Below, in pieces: positions 23,085-31,332 of a stretch of 64,000 bases of DNA (within the stretch, counting starts at the first letter, position 1; each line of letters opens with the position of its first letter). Source of the DNA: JBCBSK01 sp965250105 (GTDB lineage Bacteria; Pseudomonadota; Alphaproteobacteria; Rhizobiales; Tepidamorphaceae); contig OZ252290.1 of NCBI GenBank assembly GCA_965250105.1, positions 3,472,001 through 3,536,000 on the forward strand, in the 5' to 3' direction. The notes under the pieces were generated by a model. It saw nothing but the letters and a program-made list of their open reading frames with translations, did not search any database and had not been told where the DNA came from. Made by a program: the position numbers and the translations under genes.

Positions 23085-24716
23085 CTATCGCGCCCTGACG
23101 ACAAGATGTCCGGACGGGATGGTGTCGACGGCATCGAGAAGGCGGCGGCGCAGGGGCTCGGGCACTTTCCAGACCTCGAAGATATGCGGCAGCAGAGCGC
23201 CGGGATCGGCGCGGTTCAGGACGAAGGCCGTCAGTCTTTGCTCGGCCTCGTCGCGCCGTCCCAGCATGCTGAGGCAGATCGCCTCGTAGAGCTCCGGACC
23301 GCTCCAAAGCGCGTTGCCGATCTTGCGCGTCGCCGTAAGTGCTTGCTCATAGCGCCCGTCGATGAATTCCATCAGGAAGGTCGCGCCGTGAAACCAGCCG
23401 GGCGGGTTGGGGCAGAGCTCGATCGCACGCGTATTGGCGGCCCGCGCCGCACTGAGATCGCCCGTCAACGACCAGCAGACCGACAGATCGGCCAGCATGT
23501 CCGGATAGTTCGGATTGACCGACAAAGCCTGCCGGGCGGCCGCCTCGAAGGCGTCGACATTGCCGAGATGGAAATGCGCCAGAAACAGCGCGTGCAGCCC
23601 CGTCGCGTTCAGATGATCGAGATCGACGGATGTCTCGGCAGCCTGCAATGCCCGCTCGACCGACGGGCTGTCCGAGCGGGGGTTGAAATTGAACCGGTAT
23701 TCGTCGCCATAGAGGATCGATAGCATGCCCCAGGCGCCGGCATAGCCGGGGTCGATGCTGACCGCCTTTTCGAGCAGGCCGCGGACGCGGCGATGGGCGG
23801 CCTGCGACGGCACCCGCCAATATTCGGTAGCCAGAAGGCGGGCCTGATAGGCATCGAGCGCCTTGGTCTCGGCCCGGTGGCGCGCGCCGGCTCGATGGAT
23901 ATAGCCATGCGGTTCGGCGATCTTGGCCGCGGTGCGGGCGGCGACATCGTCCTGGATGTCGAACATGCTTTCCGCGCTCAGGTCGCGATCGAAAATCTCG
24001 GACAATACCTGATCGCCGGTCCGGGCGCAGACCAGCTGCGCGCTGACGCGGATCTTGTCGTCCAGCTGCCGGAACGTGCCGTCCACCAGATAGCGGACCC
24101 CGAGATCGGCCCCGAGCTTTCGCGGGTCGCGCGCCCTGTCGCAATATTGCGCGGTGACGTGACGCGACAGGACGCGCAACTCGCGGAAGCGGGCGATGGC
24201 GGTGATGATCTCCTCGGTGAAGGCGATGGCCAGCGGATCCTGAGCCGGATCGCCGCTGAGATTTTCGAATGGCATCACCGCGAGCGACAGGCGCGGATCG
24301 CCCGGCTTGCCATCAAGCCCGTCGGCGCCGGAACCGGGATCGACGGCGATCTCGAAGACCGGCGTGTAGTGGCCCTTGGGCATGTGAATGCGGACCGGGT
24401 CGCCACGCCCTTCATTGGCATAGTAGAGGTCCAGCCGCGCGCGCAGCTTGTTGGCCTGGACGCGCACGATCGTGTCGGCGCTGGGGTCGAAATCGGCCGG
24501 CTTGTCGAAGACGTCGATGCCGAGCGTGTAGCCCTTGATCTGATCGGACCGGCCCTCCAGCGTTTCCGAGACGACATAGCCCAGAAAGCGCTTGATCCGT
24601 GTCGTCTCTGCGAAGTGCGCGCTTTCGAGCACCCGCTTGAGCTGTTCTTCGATCAGCGCGCGATCAAGCGACGGCACCGACGCCGTCTGTCTCCCTGCTG
24701 GTGTTGCCTGAACCAT
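23085..24716 (-). CDS. TolB-like/TPR protein related to class III adenylate cyclase N-/C-terminal parts
   Basis: The 543-residue protein has a front region (about 15-120) with a helix-rich motif (RALIEEQLKRVLESAHFAETTRIKRFLGYVV) and DPSADTIVRVQANKLRARLDLYY. A TolB-like domain follows with SLAVMPFENLSGDPAQDPLAIAFTEEIITAIARF and YLVDGTFRQLDDKIRVSAQLV. The rest is tetratricopeptide-like (YAGAWGMLSILYG, NPNYPDMLADLSVCW). Such domains usually sit beside an adenylate cyclase or a winged-helix domain, but no catalytic domain is present here. It is probably a scaffold or signal protein. It stands alone, with tRNA-Arg downstream. Function is unknown. Confidence 0.75.
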   Translation of the reverse strand: MVQATPAGRQTASVPSLDRALIEEQLKRVLESAHFAETTRIKRFLGYVVSETLEGRSDQIKGYTLGIDVFDKPADFDPSADTIVRVQANKLRARLDLYYANEGRGDPVRIHMPKGHYTPVFEIAVDPGSGADGLDGKPGDPRLSLAVMPFENLSGDPAQDPLAIAFTEEIITAIARFRELRVLSRHVTAQYCDRARDPRKLGADLGVRYLVDGTFRQLDDKIRVSAQLVCARTGDQVLSEIFDRDLSAESMFDIQDDVAARTAAKIAEPHGYIHRAGARHRAETKALDAYQARLLATEYWRVPSQAAHRRVRGLLEKAVSIDPGYAGAWGMLSILYGDEYRFNFNPRSDSPSVERALQAAETSVDLDHLNATGLHALFLAHFHLGNVDAFEAAARQALSVNPNYPDMLADLSVCWSLTGDLSAARAANTRAIELCPNPPGWFHGATFLMEFIDGRYEQALTATRKIGNALWSGPELYEAICLSMLGRRDEAEQRLTAFVLNRADPGALLPHIFEVWKVPEPLRRRLLDAVDTIPSGHLVVRAR

Positions 24717-24820
24717 CCGATGTTGCCGTTAACAGTGACTCACTTCATCGCGCTGGCCCGCGCGAGAATAGCTGCGCCGGGCACCTGCGGTTGGGCCTGA
24801 TACCATGATAGGACGGGATG

Positions 24821-25147
24821 ATGAGCGTAATTTCCGATTTCCTTCAAAAGACCAAGGACGACTACGACAAATTTGAAGCCGATCTCGCGGTTTTGGAGAA
24901 AAAAGCGGAAGAAGAAGGTAAAAAAGCTGACGCATGGAACAAAGAGCAGCTTGCGCGATTGAGGACTGAGTTGGCCGAAGCGCGAGCAGAGGTTGACCAG
25001 TTTTTCGATCGCGTCAAGCATGGAGGCGAAGAAGCTGCCACCGACATACAGGATCAGGTAGAACGGCACTGGGAAGCGATGCAGGTTGCTGTCGATGCCT
25101 ATCGTAAGCACATCGAATCGGAAGATAAAGACAGCGGCGCGACTTGA
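24821..25147 (+). CDS. Coiled-coil protein, function unknown
   Basis: The 108-residue product is almost entirely charged helix. Runs such as KFEADLAVLEKKAEEEGKKAD and RTELAEARAEVDQFFDRVKHGG have heptad-like spacing, so it probably forms a coiled coil. No signal peptide or membrane segment is seen. Two ATG codons are adjacent; I choose the second (24821), seven bases after AGGA. Base composition is AT-richer than in the neighbours, which may mean later arrival. It diverges from the TolB/TPR gene and no family is recognised. Confidence 0.65.
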   Translation: MSVISDFLQKTKDDYDKFEADLAVLEKKAEEEGKKADAWNKEQLARLRTELAEARAEVDQFFDRVKHGGEEAATDIQDQVERHWEAMQVAVDAYRKHIESEDKDSGAT

Positions 25148-25292
25148 CGAAGATCAATAGATGCGTGGCCAATAGGACAAGATAAGCGGCAAAATATGGC
25201 GGTTATATTGATCCGGCTGGCGCAGAAGCTTTGGTAGGACTACCGCTTCAATGTGCCTGCAAGACGCGCCAATGGATGGTGGCGCCAGGGCA

Positions 25293-25331
25293 ATTCCAGT
25301 GAAAGTGGAAACCGGTTTCGCATTGGGAATT
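25293..25331. repeat. RIME-like dispersed repeat, copy A
   Basis: This 39-base element starts ATTCCAG and ends GGGAATT, with the perfect palindrome GAAACCGGTTTC in the middle. It matches copy B at 46078-46116 at 34 of 39 positions. Elements of this form are common between genes in Hyphomicrobiales. Confidence 0.65.
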
Positions 25332-25348
25332 GTCTAAAATCAATGGGT

Positions 25349-25390
25349 TAGAACGCATCCAGGGAACCAGGGGTCACTGGATGCGTTCTA
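25349..25390. repeat. 14-bp perfect inverted repeat in the gap before the sulfotransferase gene
   Basis: TAGAACGCATCCAG at 25349-25362 is the exact complement of 25377-25390, with 14 bases between. It directly follows repeat copy A, so the two may form one mosaic element. In the 280-base gap between the coiled-coil and sulfotransferase genes I see nothing else. Confidence 0.65.
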
Positions 25391-25427
25391 GAGAACGCTT
25401 TCTCGATGCCGGCCGGCGCACGCGATC

Positions 25428-26189
25428 TCAGCCGGCCGATGCTTTCTCCACCCTGTAACGGGCGATCCAGGCATCGCTGATCGTATCCGCTAGCTTCGTG
25501 ACATCGGGCTCCGCTTGGAGGGCATTGGCCGCGTCGCGGCCCAGGTGGTCGAGAAGTTGCGCCAGAACCACGCCGGGATCGGCGCTCAACCTTTCATAGG
25601 TGATGCGGACAGGGCTGATGTCATGGGCATCGAACCAGCGCCGCCATCCGGCGTCATGTCCTTCAAGCGCGGTGACATGGCCGTCGATCCGGTCGAAGTC
25701 GTAGGCCGGGTCCGCCGGCGGAGCGAGCCGCTCCAGTTCGCTGCCATCGGCGGCCCGATGCCACAGCCCCGTTTGTTCGGCCTTCACCAGCGATACCGCC
25801 TGCGCCACCTTGTCCCCGCGCGACAGGTGGATATAGAGCACGGGGCCGAAGGCGGCCTCGAAGCGCGTCGGATCGCTTCCGAGCCCGGGATGGACCCTGT
25901 CGATCATGGCCATGGCGTCGGCGAGATTTTCGTGCATGAGCCTCAGCCCGAAGATACCGGTCCCGTTTTCGCCTTCGGCGATCGCGGCCTTTAGATAGAC
26001 CTCGGCGAAATCGGCTTCGGTCATCTCGTGGCGGGGCGGCAGGCCCCAATCGTCCGCCCAGTCGTCGATCGATGGGGCGCGGAAGAACGAGTTCGGCTTG
26101 CCAGCCATGCCCGTCGCTGCCAGGAGCCGGCAGAGAAGCGTGCTGCCCGATCGCGGCGTGCCGCAGATAATGTAGGAGTTGGGCATCAT
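25428..26189 (-). CDS. Stf0-family sulfotransferase
   Basis: The 253-residue protein starts with IICGTPRSGSTLLCRLLAATGMAG, the 5'-phosphosulfate loop of PAPS-dependent sulfotransferases. It continues in Stf0 style with KPNSFFR, FGLRLMHENLADAM, and VLYIHLSRGDKVAQAVSLVKAEQTGLWH, whose R-x-D and the following K-A-x-Q-T-G-x-W-H are diagnostic. Stf0 of mycobacteria sulfates trehalose; here the acceptor is unknown and could be a glycolipid or sugar. The start could be ATG 26189 or the next codon; no clear ribosome binding site is visible. It lies next to metC, so sulfur supply may link them loosely. Confidence 0.87.
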   Translation of the reverse strand: MMPNSYIICGTPRSGSTLLCRLLAATGMAGKPNSFFRAPSIDDWADDWGLPPRHEMTEADFAEVYLKAAIAEGENGTGIFGLRLMHENLADAMAMIDRVHPGLGSDPTRFEAAFGPVLYIHLSRGDKVAQAVSLVKAEQTGLWHRAADGSELERLAPPADPAYDFDRIDGHVTALEGHDAGWRRWFDAHDISPVRITYERLSADPGVVLAQLLDHLGRDAANALQAEPDVTKLADTISDAWIARYRVEKASAG

Positions 26190-26248
26190 CTTGCCGGTCC
26201 GGGCCTGTCTAGGGGGTGGGGATGGCGGGCAGGGGGCCAGTAGCCGGT

Positions 26249-27487
26249 TCAGCCGGCCGAGCCGCCGGCGGCGCGCCAGCGGGCAAGCCCGGCCTCGAGG
26301 TCGGCGATCAGGTCGTCGGTATGTTCGAGCCCGATATGGAGCCGGATCATCGGCCCGTCGGCCGCGAATGTCGTCGCGGTGCGGTAACCCGAACAGTCGA
26401 AGGGCACGGCGAGGCTTTCATAGCCGCCCCAGGAATAGCCCATGCCGAAATGGTCGAGAGGATCGAGAAAGGCCGACAGCGCGGCCCGGTCGCCGGGTTG
26501 CATCTCGATCGAGAACAGCCCGCTCGCGCCCGAGAACTGGGCCTGCCACGCGGCGTGGTCGGGATGCGACGGCAGCGCCGGATGCAGGACGCGCCGCACC
26601 TCGGGCCGCCCTTCGAGCCAGCGCGCGACCGTGAGCGCGTTTTCCTGGTGCCGCGGCAGCCGCACCCCCATGGTGCGCAGGCCCCGCAGCACCAGATAGA
26701 CGTCGTCGGGCGCGAGGCACATGCCGATCTCGTCATGGGTGTCGCGCAGCCGACGCCACCAGCGGTCATTGGCTGTGATCGAGCCCATCAGGACGTCGGA
26801 ATGGCCGCAGAAATACTTCGTGCCCGCATAGACGACGAGATCGACCCCGTGATCGAGCGGCTTGAAGAAGAGCGGCGTCGCCCAGGTATTGTCCATGATG
26901 ACGGCGATGTCGCCCATCGCATGGGTCACCTCGGCGATCGCCCGGACGTCCTGGATCTCGAAGGTCTGCGAGCCGGGACTTTCGGTGAAGACCGCCTTCG
27001 TATTGGGCTGGATGAGATCGGCGATGCCGGCTCCGGCATAGGGATCGTAATAGGTCGTCTCGACGCCCATGCGCTTCAGCGTCCCGTCGCAGAAGATCCG
27101 CGTTGGCTGGTAGACGCTGTCGACCATCAATAGGTGATCGCCGGCGCCGAGCGTCGCCAGTAACGACAATGTCACCGCCGCCAGGCCCGATGGCAGCAGC
27201 ACCGTTCCCCGGCCGTCTTCGAGTTCGGTCAGGACCTCTTCCAGCGCGTCCATGGTCGGCGTGCCGCGCAGGCCATAGGTGTAGGGCTGGCCCTTGTCGC
27301 GGAAGCCCGTATAGCGCTGGCGTGACAAAATCGCCTCGACGGTCGGAAAAAGCACCGTCGAGCCGTGATAGACGGGCGGATTGATGAAGCCGTGCTGCTC
27401 GCTCGGCGTGCGCCCGCCGGTCACCAGAAAGGTCTCCGGCGCCTGCTGGCGCTTGCCGTCGGGCGATGTGCTGTCGTTCGATGTCAT
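26249..27487 (-). CDS. metC: Cystathionine beta-lyase
   Basis: This PLP enzyme would cleave cystathionine to homocysteine, pyruvate and ammonia. The 412-residue protein shows TGFRDKGQPYTYGLRGTPTMDALEEVLTELE, LPSGLAAVTLSLLATLGAGDHLLM, VIMDNTWATPLFFKPL and the PLP lysine in VYAGTKYFCGHSDVLMGS. GMGYSWGGYESLAVPF near the end separates it from cystathionine gamma-synthase. I start at ATG 27487 (MTSND); the frame stays open far upstream but the sequence there does not resemble the family. It is divergent from aapJ, an arrangement also known from Rhizobium. Confidence 0.92.
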   Translation of the reverse strand: MTSNDSTSPDGKRQQAPETFLVTGGRTPSEQHGFINPPVYHGSTVLFPTVEAILSRQRYTGFRDKGQPYTYGLRGTPTMDALEEVLTELEDGRGTVLLPSGLAAVTLSLLATLGAGDHLLMVDSVYQPTRIFCDGTLKRMGVETTYYDPYAGAGIADLIQPNTKAVFTESPGSQTFEIQDVRAIAEVTHAMGDIAVIMDNTWATPLFFKPLDHGVDLVVYAGTKYFCGHSDVLMGSITANDRWWRRLRDTHDEIGMCLAPDDVYLVLRGLRTMGVRLPRHQENALTVARWLEGRPEVRRVLHPALPSHPDHAAWQAQFSGASGLFSIEMQPGDRAALSAFLDPLDHFGMGYSWGGYESLAVPFDCSGYRTATTFAADGPMIRLHIGLEHTDDLIADLEAGLARWRAAGGSAG

Positions 27488-27549
27488 GAAAATGTTGTCT
27501 TTCCGATGGGCCGGCGTGGTCGGGGGTGTGGTCACTGTGTGAAATTTTC

Positions 27550-27578
27550 TTGACCTTGCGCAAGGCTTCGCTTGTGAT
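27550..27578 (+). promoter_or_regulatory. Candidate promoter of aapJ with an embedded palindrome
   Basis: TTGACC and TGTGAT are 17 bases apart, about 170 bases before the aapJ start. The perfect palindrome CCTTGCGCAAGG (27554-27565) overlaps the promoter spacer and could bind a regulator. The 261-base gap to metC holds no gene. Confidence 0.4.
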
Positions 27579-27748
27579 AGTGGCTCGGGTGGGTGCTTGG
27601 CGATGATCGGCTCAACGGTCACGACCAGGCCACCCCGACCGAGGGGAGGGTCTGACTGCGCCGGTTTTGCGTTTCGCGCCAGCGTTTTGGACTCGCTCTT
27701 TATCGTAGTTTCGACGATCCACGATAGAGCAACCGAAAAGGCTTCATC

Positions 27749-28771
27749 ATGAACAAAACCTTCCTGACCGCCGCGCTTGGCACGGCTGTCGCGTTTTCGG
27801 CCGGAACCATTGCCGCCCAGGCCACCACGCTCGAAGACGTGCAGGCGAAGGGCTTCGTGCAGTGCGGCGTGAACACCGGCCTCGCCGGCTTCGCCGCGCC
27901 CGACGACCAGGGCAATTACAAGGGCTTCGACGTCGACTATTGCCACGCCATCGCGGCCGCCGTGTTCGGCGATCCGACCGCCGTGCGCTTCACGCCGCTG
28001 ACTGCCAAGGAACGCTTCACCGCGCTGCAGTCGGGCGAGGTCGACGTTCTGGTCCGCAACACGACCTGGACCATGAGCCGCGACACCGAACTCGGCCTCA
28101 ACTTTGCCGGCGTCAACTACTATGACGGCCAGGGCTTCATGGTGCGCAAGGATCTCGGCGTCAGCAGCGCGCTCGAACTGTCGGGCGCGACGATCTGCGT
28201 TCAGCCGGGCACCACGACCGAGCTCAACCTGGCGGACTATTTCACCGCCAACGACATGGAGCTGAACACGGTCGTCATCGAGCGTCTCGAAGACATCAAC
28301 GGCGCCTATGACGCCGGCCGCTGCGACGTCATCACGACCGACGCCTCTGGCCTTTATGCGACGCGCCTCGTCCTGTCGGATCCGGACGCGCACATGGTGC
28401 TGCCGGAAATCATCTCGAAGGAGCCGCTCGGCCCCGTCGTCCGTCAAGGTGACGACGAATGGTTCTCGATCGTCAAGTGGACGCATTTCGCGCTTCTGAA
28501 CGCGGAAGAACTCGGCGTGACCCAGGCCAATGTCGAGGAAATGAAATCGTCCGACAATCCGAGCGTCCTGCGTCTTCTCGGTGTCGATGGCGAATTCGGC
28601 ACCCCGATCGGCATCAGCAATGACTGGGCGGCGGATGTCATTACCGCCGTGGGCAATTACGGCGAGATCTTCGAGCGCAATATCGGCGTCGATAGCCCGC
28701 TCGACATCGCGCGCGGCCTGAACGCTTTGTGGATCGATGGCGGCATCCAGTATGCCCCGCCGATCCGCTGA
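27749..28771 (+). CDS. aapJ: General L-amino acid ABC transporter, periplasmic binding protein
   Basis: AapJ captures many L-amino acids in the periplasm. The 340-residue protein has a signal peptide, MNKTFLTAALGTAVAFSAGTIAAQA, with a likely cut after AQA, then VQAKGFVQCGVNTGLAGFAAPDDQGNYKGFDVDYC, a hallmark of the AapJ group. RNTTWTMSRDTELGLNFAGVNYYDGQGFMV and VQPGTTTELNLADYF complete the match, as does the end, GLNALWIDGGIQYAPPIR. The permeases and ATPase follow in order aapQ, aapM, aapP. A hairpin between aapJ and aapQ probably lets aapJ be made in excess. Confidence 0.96.
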   Translation: MNKTFLTAALGTAVAFSAGTIAAQATTLEDVQAKGFVQCGVNTGLAGFAAPDDQGNYKGFDVDYCHAIAAAVFGDPTAVRFTPLTAKERFTALQSGEVDVLVRNTTWTMSRDTELGLNFAGVNYYDGQGFMVRKDLGVSSALELSGATICVQPGTTTELNLADYFTANDMELNTVVIERLEDINGAYDAGRCDVITTDASGLYATRLVLSDPDAHMVLPEIISKEPLGPVVRQGDDEWFSIVKWTHFALLNAEELGVTQANVEEMKSSDNPSVLRLLGVDGEFGTPIGISNDWAADVITAVGNYGEIFERNIGVDSPLDIARGLNALWIDGGIQYAPPIR

Positions 28772-28810
28772 GACGCGCGCCCGCGCCTTTTAACACTTTT
28801 GGCGTCCGGA

Positions 28811-28827
28811 CCGGCCAATTTGGCCGG
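28811..28827 (+). terminator. Intercistronic hairpin between aapJ and aapQ
   Basis: CCGGCCA and TGGCCGG form a seven-base stem with a three-base loop in the 120-base gap. There is no T-run after it. Such stem-loops often protect the abundant binding-protein part of ABC transporter mRNA. Confidence 0.5.
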
Positions 28828-28891
28828 CCCGGGTACCGAACACAGACCGACAGCCCGATAAACACGACAACACCTTCCAGAGGGGTCGGGA

Positions 28892-30088
28892 ATGGCACTA
28901 CAAGAGACCGCGCGTCCGGTGAACGTGCGCTCGAACGGCGATTCGTGGTTCTATGATCCGCGCGTGCGCGGGATCGTCTCCCAGCTCGTCACCGCCGTCC
29001 TGGTTTTCCTGTTCGTTTACTGGATCATTTCCAACACGGCGACCAATCTCGAACGCGCCGGCATCGCTTCCGGCTTCGGCTTCCTCGACGAGCGCGCCGG
29101 CTTCGACATTTCCCAGACCCTGATCCCCTATACGGTCAATTCCACTTACGCCACGGCGCTTCTGGTCGGGATCTACAACACCATTCTCGTCGCCGTTACC
29201 GGTTGTTTCGCGGCCATTGTCCTCGGCTTCATCGTCGGCATCGCCCGGCTATCGCATAACTGGCTGATCCAGAAGATCGCCACGATCTATGTCGAGGTGT
29301 TCCGCAACCTGCCGCCGCTCCTGGTCATCTTCTTCTGGTATTTCGGCGTCCTGACGCTCTTGCCGAGCCCGCGCGAAAGCGTCGAGCTGCCGCTCGACAC
29401 CTATCTCAACAATCGCGGCTTCATCACGCCGCGGCCGATCTTCGAGGACGGTTTCTCGCTCGTCATGTGGGCGTTCCTCCTGGCCGTTGTCGGTAGCATC
29501 GGGCTGAGAATCTGGGCCAAGCGGCGCCAGGAGGCGACCGGTCAGATCTTCCCGGTATTCCTGACGAGCCTCGGCCTGATCGTAGGACTGCCACTCATTG
29601 CCTTCTTGTTCGCCGGCGCGCCGCTGTCCTTCGAGGTCCCCGAGGCGTCCCGCTTCAATCTCGTCGGCGGCATTCAGGTGAAGCCCGAATTCATCGCGCT
29701 GTTCCTGGCCCTGTCGGTCTATACCGCCTCCTTCATCGCCGAGATCGTGCGCGCCGGCATTCTCGCGGTCAGCCACGGCCAGACCGAGGCGGCCCATTCG
29801 CTCGGCCTGCCGCACGGACCGACCCTAAGGCTCGTCGTCATCCCCCAGGCCATGCGGGTGATCATTCCGCCGCTGACGAGCCAGTGTCTCAACCTGACGA
29901 AGAATTCGTCACTCGCGGTCGCCATCGGCTATCCCGAACTGGTGTCGATCGGCGGCACGGTGCTCAACCAGACCGGCCAGGCGGTCGAGATCGTCGCGAT
30001 CTGGATGATCGTCTATCTCGGCCTGTCTCTGATCACGTCGGGCTTCATGAACTGGTTCAACGCCCGCGTCGCGTTGGTCGAGCGCTGA
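28892..30088 (+). CDS. aapQ: General L-amino acid ABC transporter, permease AapQ
   Basis: This inner-membrane permease pairs with AapM to form the channel. The 398-residue protein has about eight hydrophobic segments, a large loop between about 60 and 80, and the ATPase-coupling EAA-like loop SHGQTEAAHSLGLPHGPTLRLVVIPQAMRVIIP. VEVFRNLPPLLVIFFWYF and ELVSIGGTVLNQTGQAVEIVAIW are standard for the HisMQ-type family. AGAGGGGTCGGG precedes the start. It lies 14 bases before aapM, in one operon with it. Confidence 0.95.
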   Translation: MALQETARPVNVRSNGDSWFYDPRVRGIVSQLVTAVLVFLFVYWIISNTATNLERAGIASGFGFLDERAGFDISQTLIPYTVNSTYATALLVGIYNTILVAVTGCFAAIVLGFIVGIARLSHNWLIQKIATIYVEVFRNLPPLLVIFFWYFGVLTLLPSPRESVELPLDTYLNNRGFITPRPIFEDGFSLVMWAFLLAVVGSIGLRIWAKRRQEATGQIFPVFLTSLGLIVGLPLIAFLFAGAPLSFEVPEASRFNLVGGIQVKPEFIALFLALSVYTASFIAEIVRAGILAVSHGQTEAAHSLGLPHGPTLRLVVIPQAMRVIIPPLTSQCLNLTKNSSLAVAIGYPELVSIGGTVLNQTGQAVEIVAIWMIVYLGLSLITSGFMNWFNARVALVER

Positions 30089-30102
30089 ACGGGGAGGCTG
30101 CG

Positions 30103-31266
30103 ATGAGCGACACGCACATGGACGGCGGCCGGGTGAGCGGCCATCACGCTTATGCCTATGTCCGTCCCGTTCCGGCGGATGTCTTGCCGGCGCCGGCCAG
30201 CGAGAAGGGGATGGTCCACTGGATGCGGGCCAATCTCTTCGCCAGCCCGACCGATACGGTGCTGACATTGCTCGGCGCTTTGTTCGTACTCTGGGCCGTC
30301 CCGCCGATGTTCAGCTGGCTGTTCGTCAATGCGGTGTGGACCGGTGAGGATCGGACGGCCTGTGTCGGCGAGAATGTCGGCGCCTGCTGGGCCTTCGTGA
30401 ACGCGAAGTTCGAGCAGTTCGTCTATGGCCGCTATCCGATCGACGAGCGTTGGCGGGTCGATATCGTCTTCATGTTGTTCTTCGGCGGCCTCATTCCGAT
30501 GGCGATTCCGGGCCTGCCCTATAAGCGGGCCAATGCGATCTTCATGCTGGTCGCCGTGCCGATCCTGTCCCTCATCCTGCTGAGCGGCGGGCTGTTCGGC
30601 CTGCGCCAGGTAGAAACCGCCCTGTGGGGCGGGTTCATGCTGACGCTCGTCGTCGCCGTCACCGGCATCGTCGTGTCATTACCGCTCGGGGTTCTGTTGG
30701 CGCTTGGACGCCGCTCCAACCTGCCGGTGATCAAGCTGTTGTCGATCATCTTCATCGAGGTCTGGCGCGGCGTGCCGCTGGTCACGGTCTTGTTCATGGC
30801 GAGCGTCATGCTGCCGCTCTTCCTGCCGCAGGGGGTGACCTTCGACAAATTGCTGCGCGCGCTGATCGGCGTCGCGCTGTTCGCCTCGGCCTATATGGCG
30901 GAGGTCATTCGCGGCGGGCTGCAGGCCATGCCGAAGGGGCAGTATGAAGGCGCCGACGCGCTCGGCCTGTCCTATTGGCAGAAGACCAATCTGATCATCC
31001 TGCCACAAGCCTTGAAGATGGTGATCCCCGGGATCGTCAACACCTTCATCGGCCTCTTCAAGGATACGAGCCTGGTCTACATCATCGGTCTGTTCGACCT
31101 TCTGGGCACGGTCAGGAACAATTTCGCGGACGCCGAATGGTCGGCGCCGACGGTACCGGCGACCGGCTTGATCTTCGCCGGGTTCATTTTCTGGATCTGC
31201 TGTTTCGGCATGTCGCGCTATTCGATGTTCATGGAGCGCCGGCTCGATACGACGCGACGAAGTTAG
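30103..31266 (+). CDS. aapM: General L-amino acid ABC transporter, permease AapM
   Basis: This is the second permease of the Aap system. The 387-residue protein has about eight membrane segments and the coupling loop AMPKGQYEGADALGLSYWQKTNLIILPQALKMVIPGIVNTFIGLFKDTSLVYIIGL, an almost invariant region in the group. IEVWRGVPLVTVLFMASVMLPLF also fits. I start at ATG 30103 because GGGGAGG lies six bases upstream; the frame is open further back into aapQ but without family sequence. The next gene, aapP, begins 66 bases after the stop. Confidence 0.95.
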   Translation: MSDTHMDGGRVSGHHAYAYVRPVPADVLPAPASEKGMVHWMRANLFASPTDTVLTLLGALFVLWAVPPMFSWLFVNAVWTGEDRTACVGENVGACWAFVNAKFEQFVYGRYPIDERWRVDIVFMLFFGGLIPMAIPGLPYKRANAIFMLVAVPILSLILLSGGLFGLRQVETALWGGFMLTLVVAVTGIVVSLPLGVLLALGRRSNLPVIKLLSIIFIEVWRGVPLVTVLFMASVMLPLFLPQGVTFDKLLRALIGVALFASAYMAEVIRGGLQAMPKGQYEGADALGLSYWQKTNLIILPQALKMVIPGIVNTFIGLFKDTSLVYIIGLFDLLGTVRNNFADAEWSAPTVPATGLIFAGFIFWICCFGMSRYSMFMERRLDTTRRS

Positions 31267-31332
31267 CGCTGTCATGCGCCATCCGTTTTCGCCGCCAGCC
31301 GGCCATAGCCGTTTTCTTTGGAGAGTTGACCC

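Noticed and set aside
27488..28486. Extension of the metC frame upstream by about 330 codons
   Set aside because: The extra part lies antisense to aapJ and does not resemble any cystathionine lyase. The family start falls at 27487.
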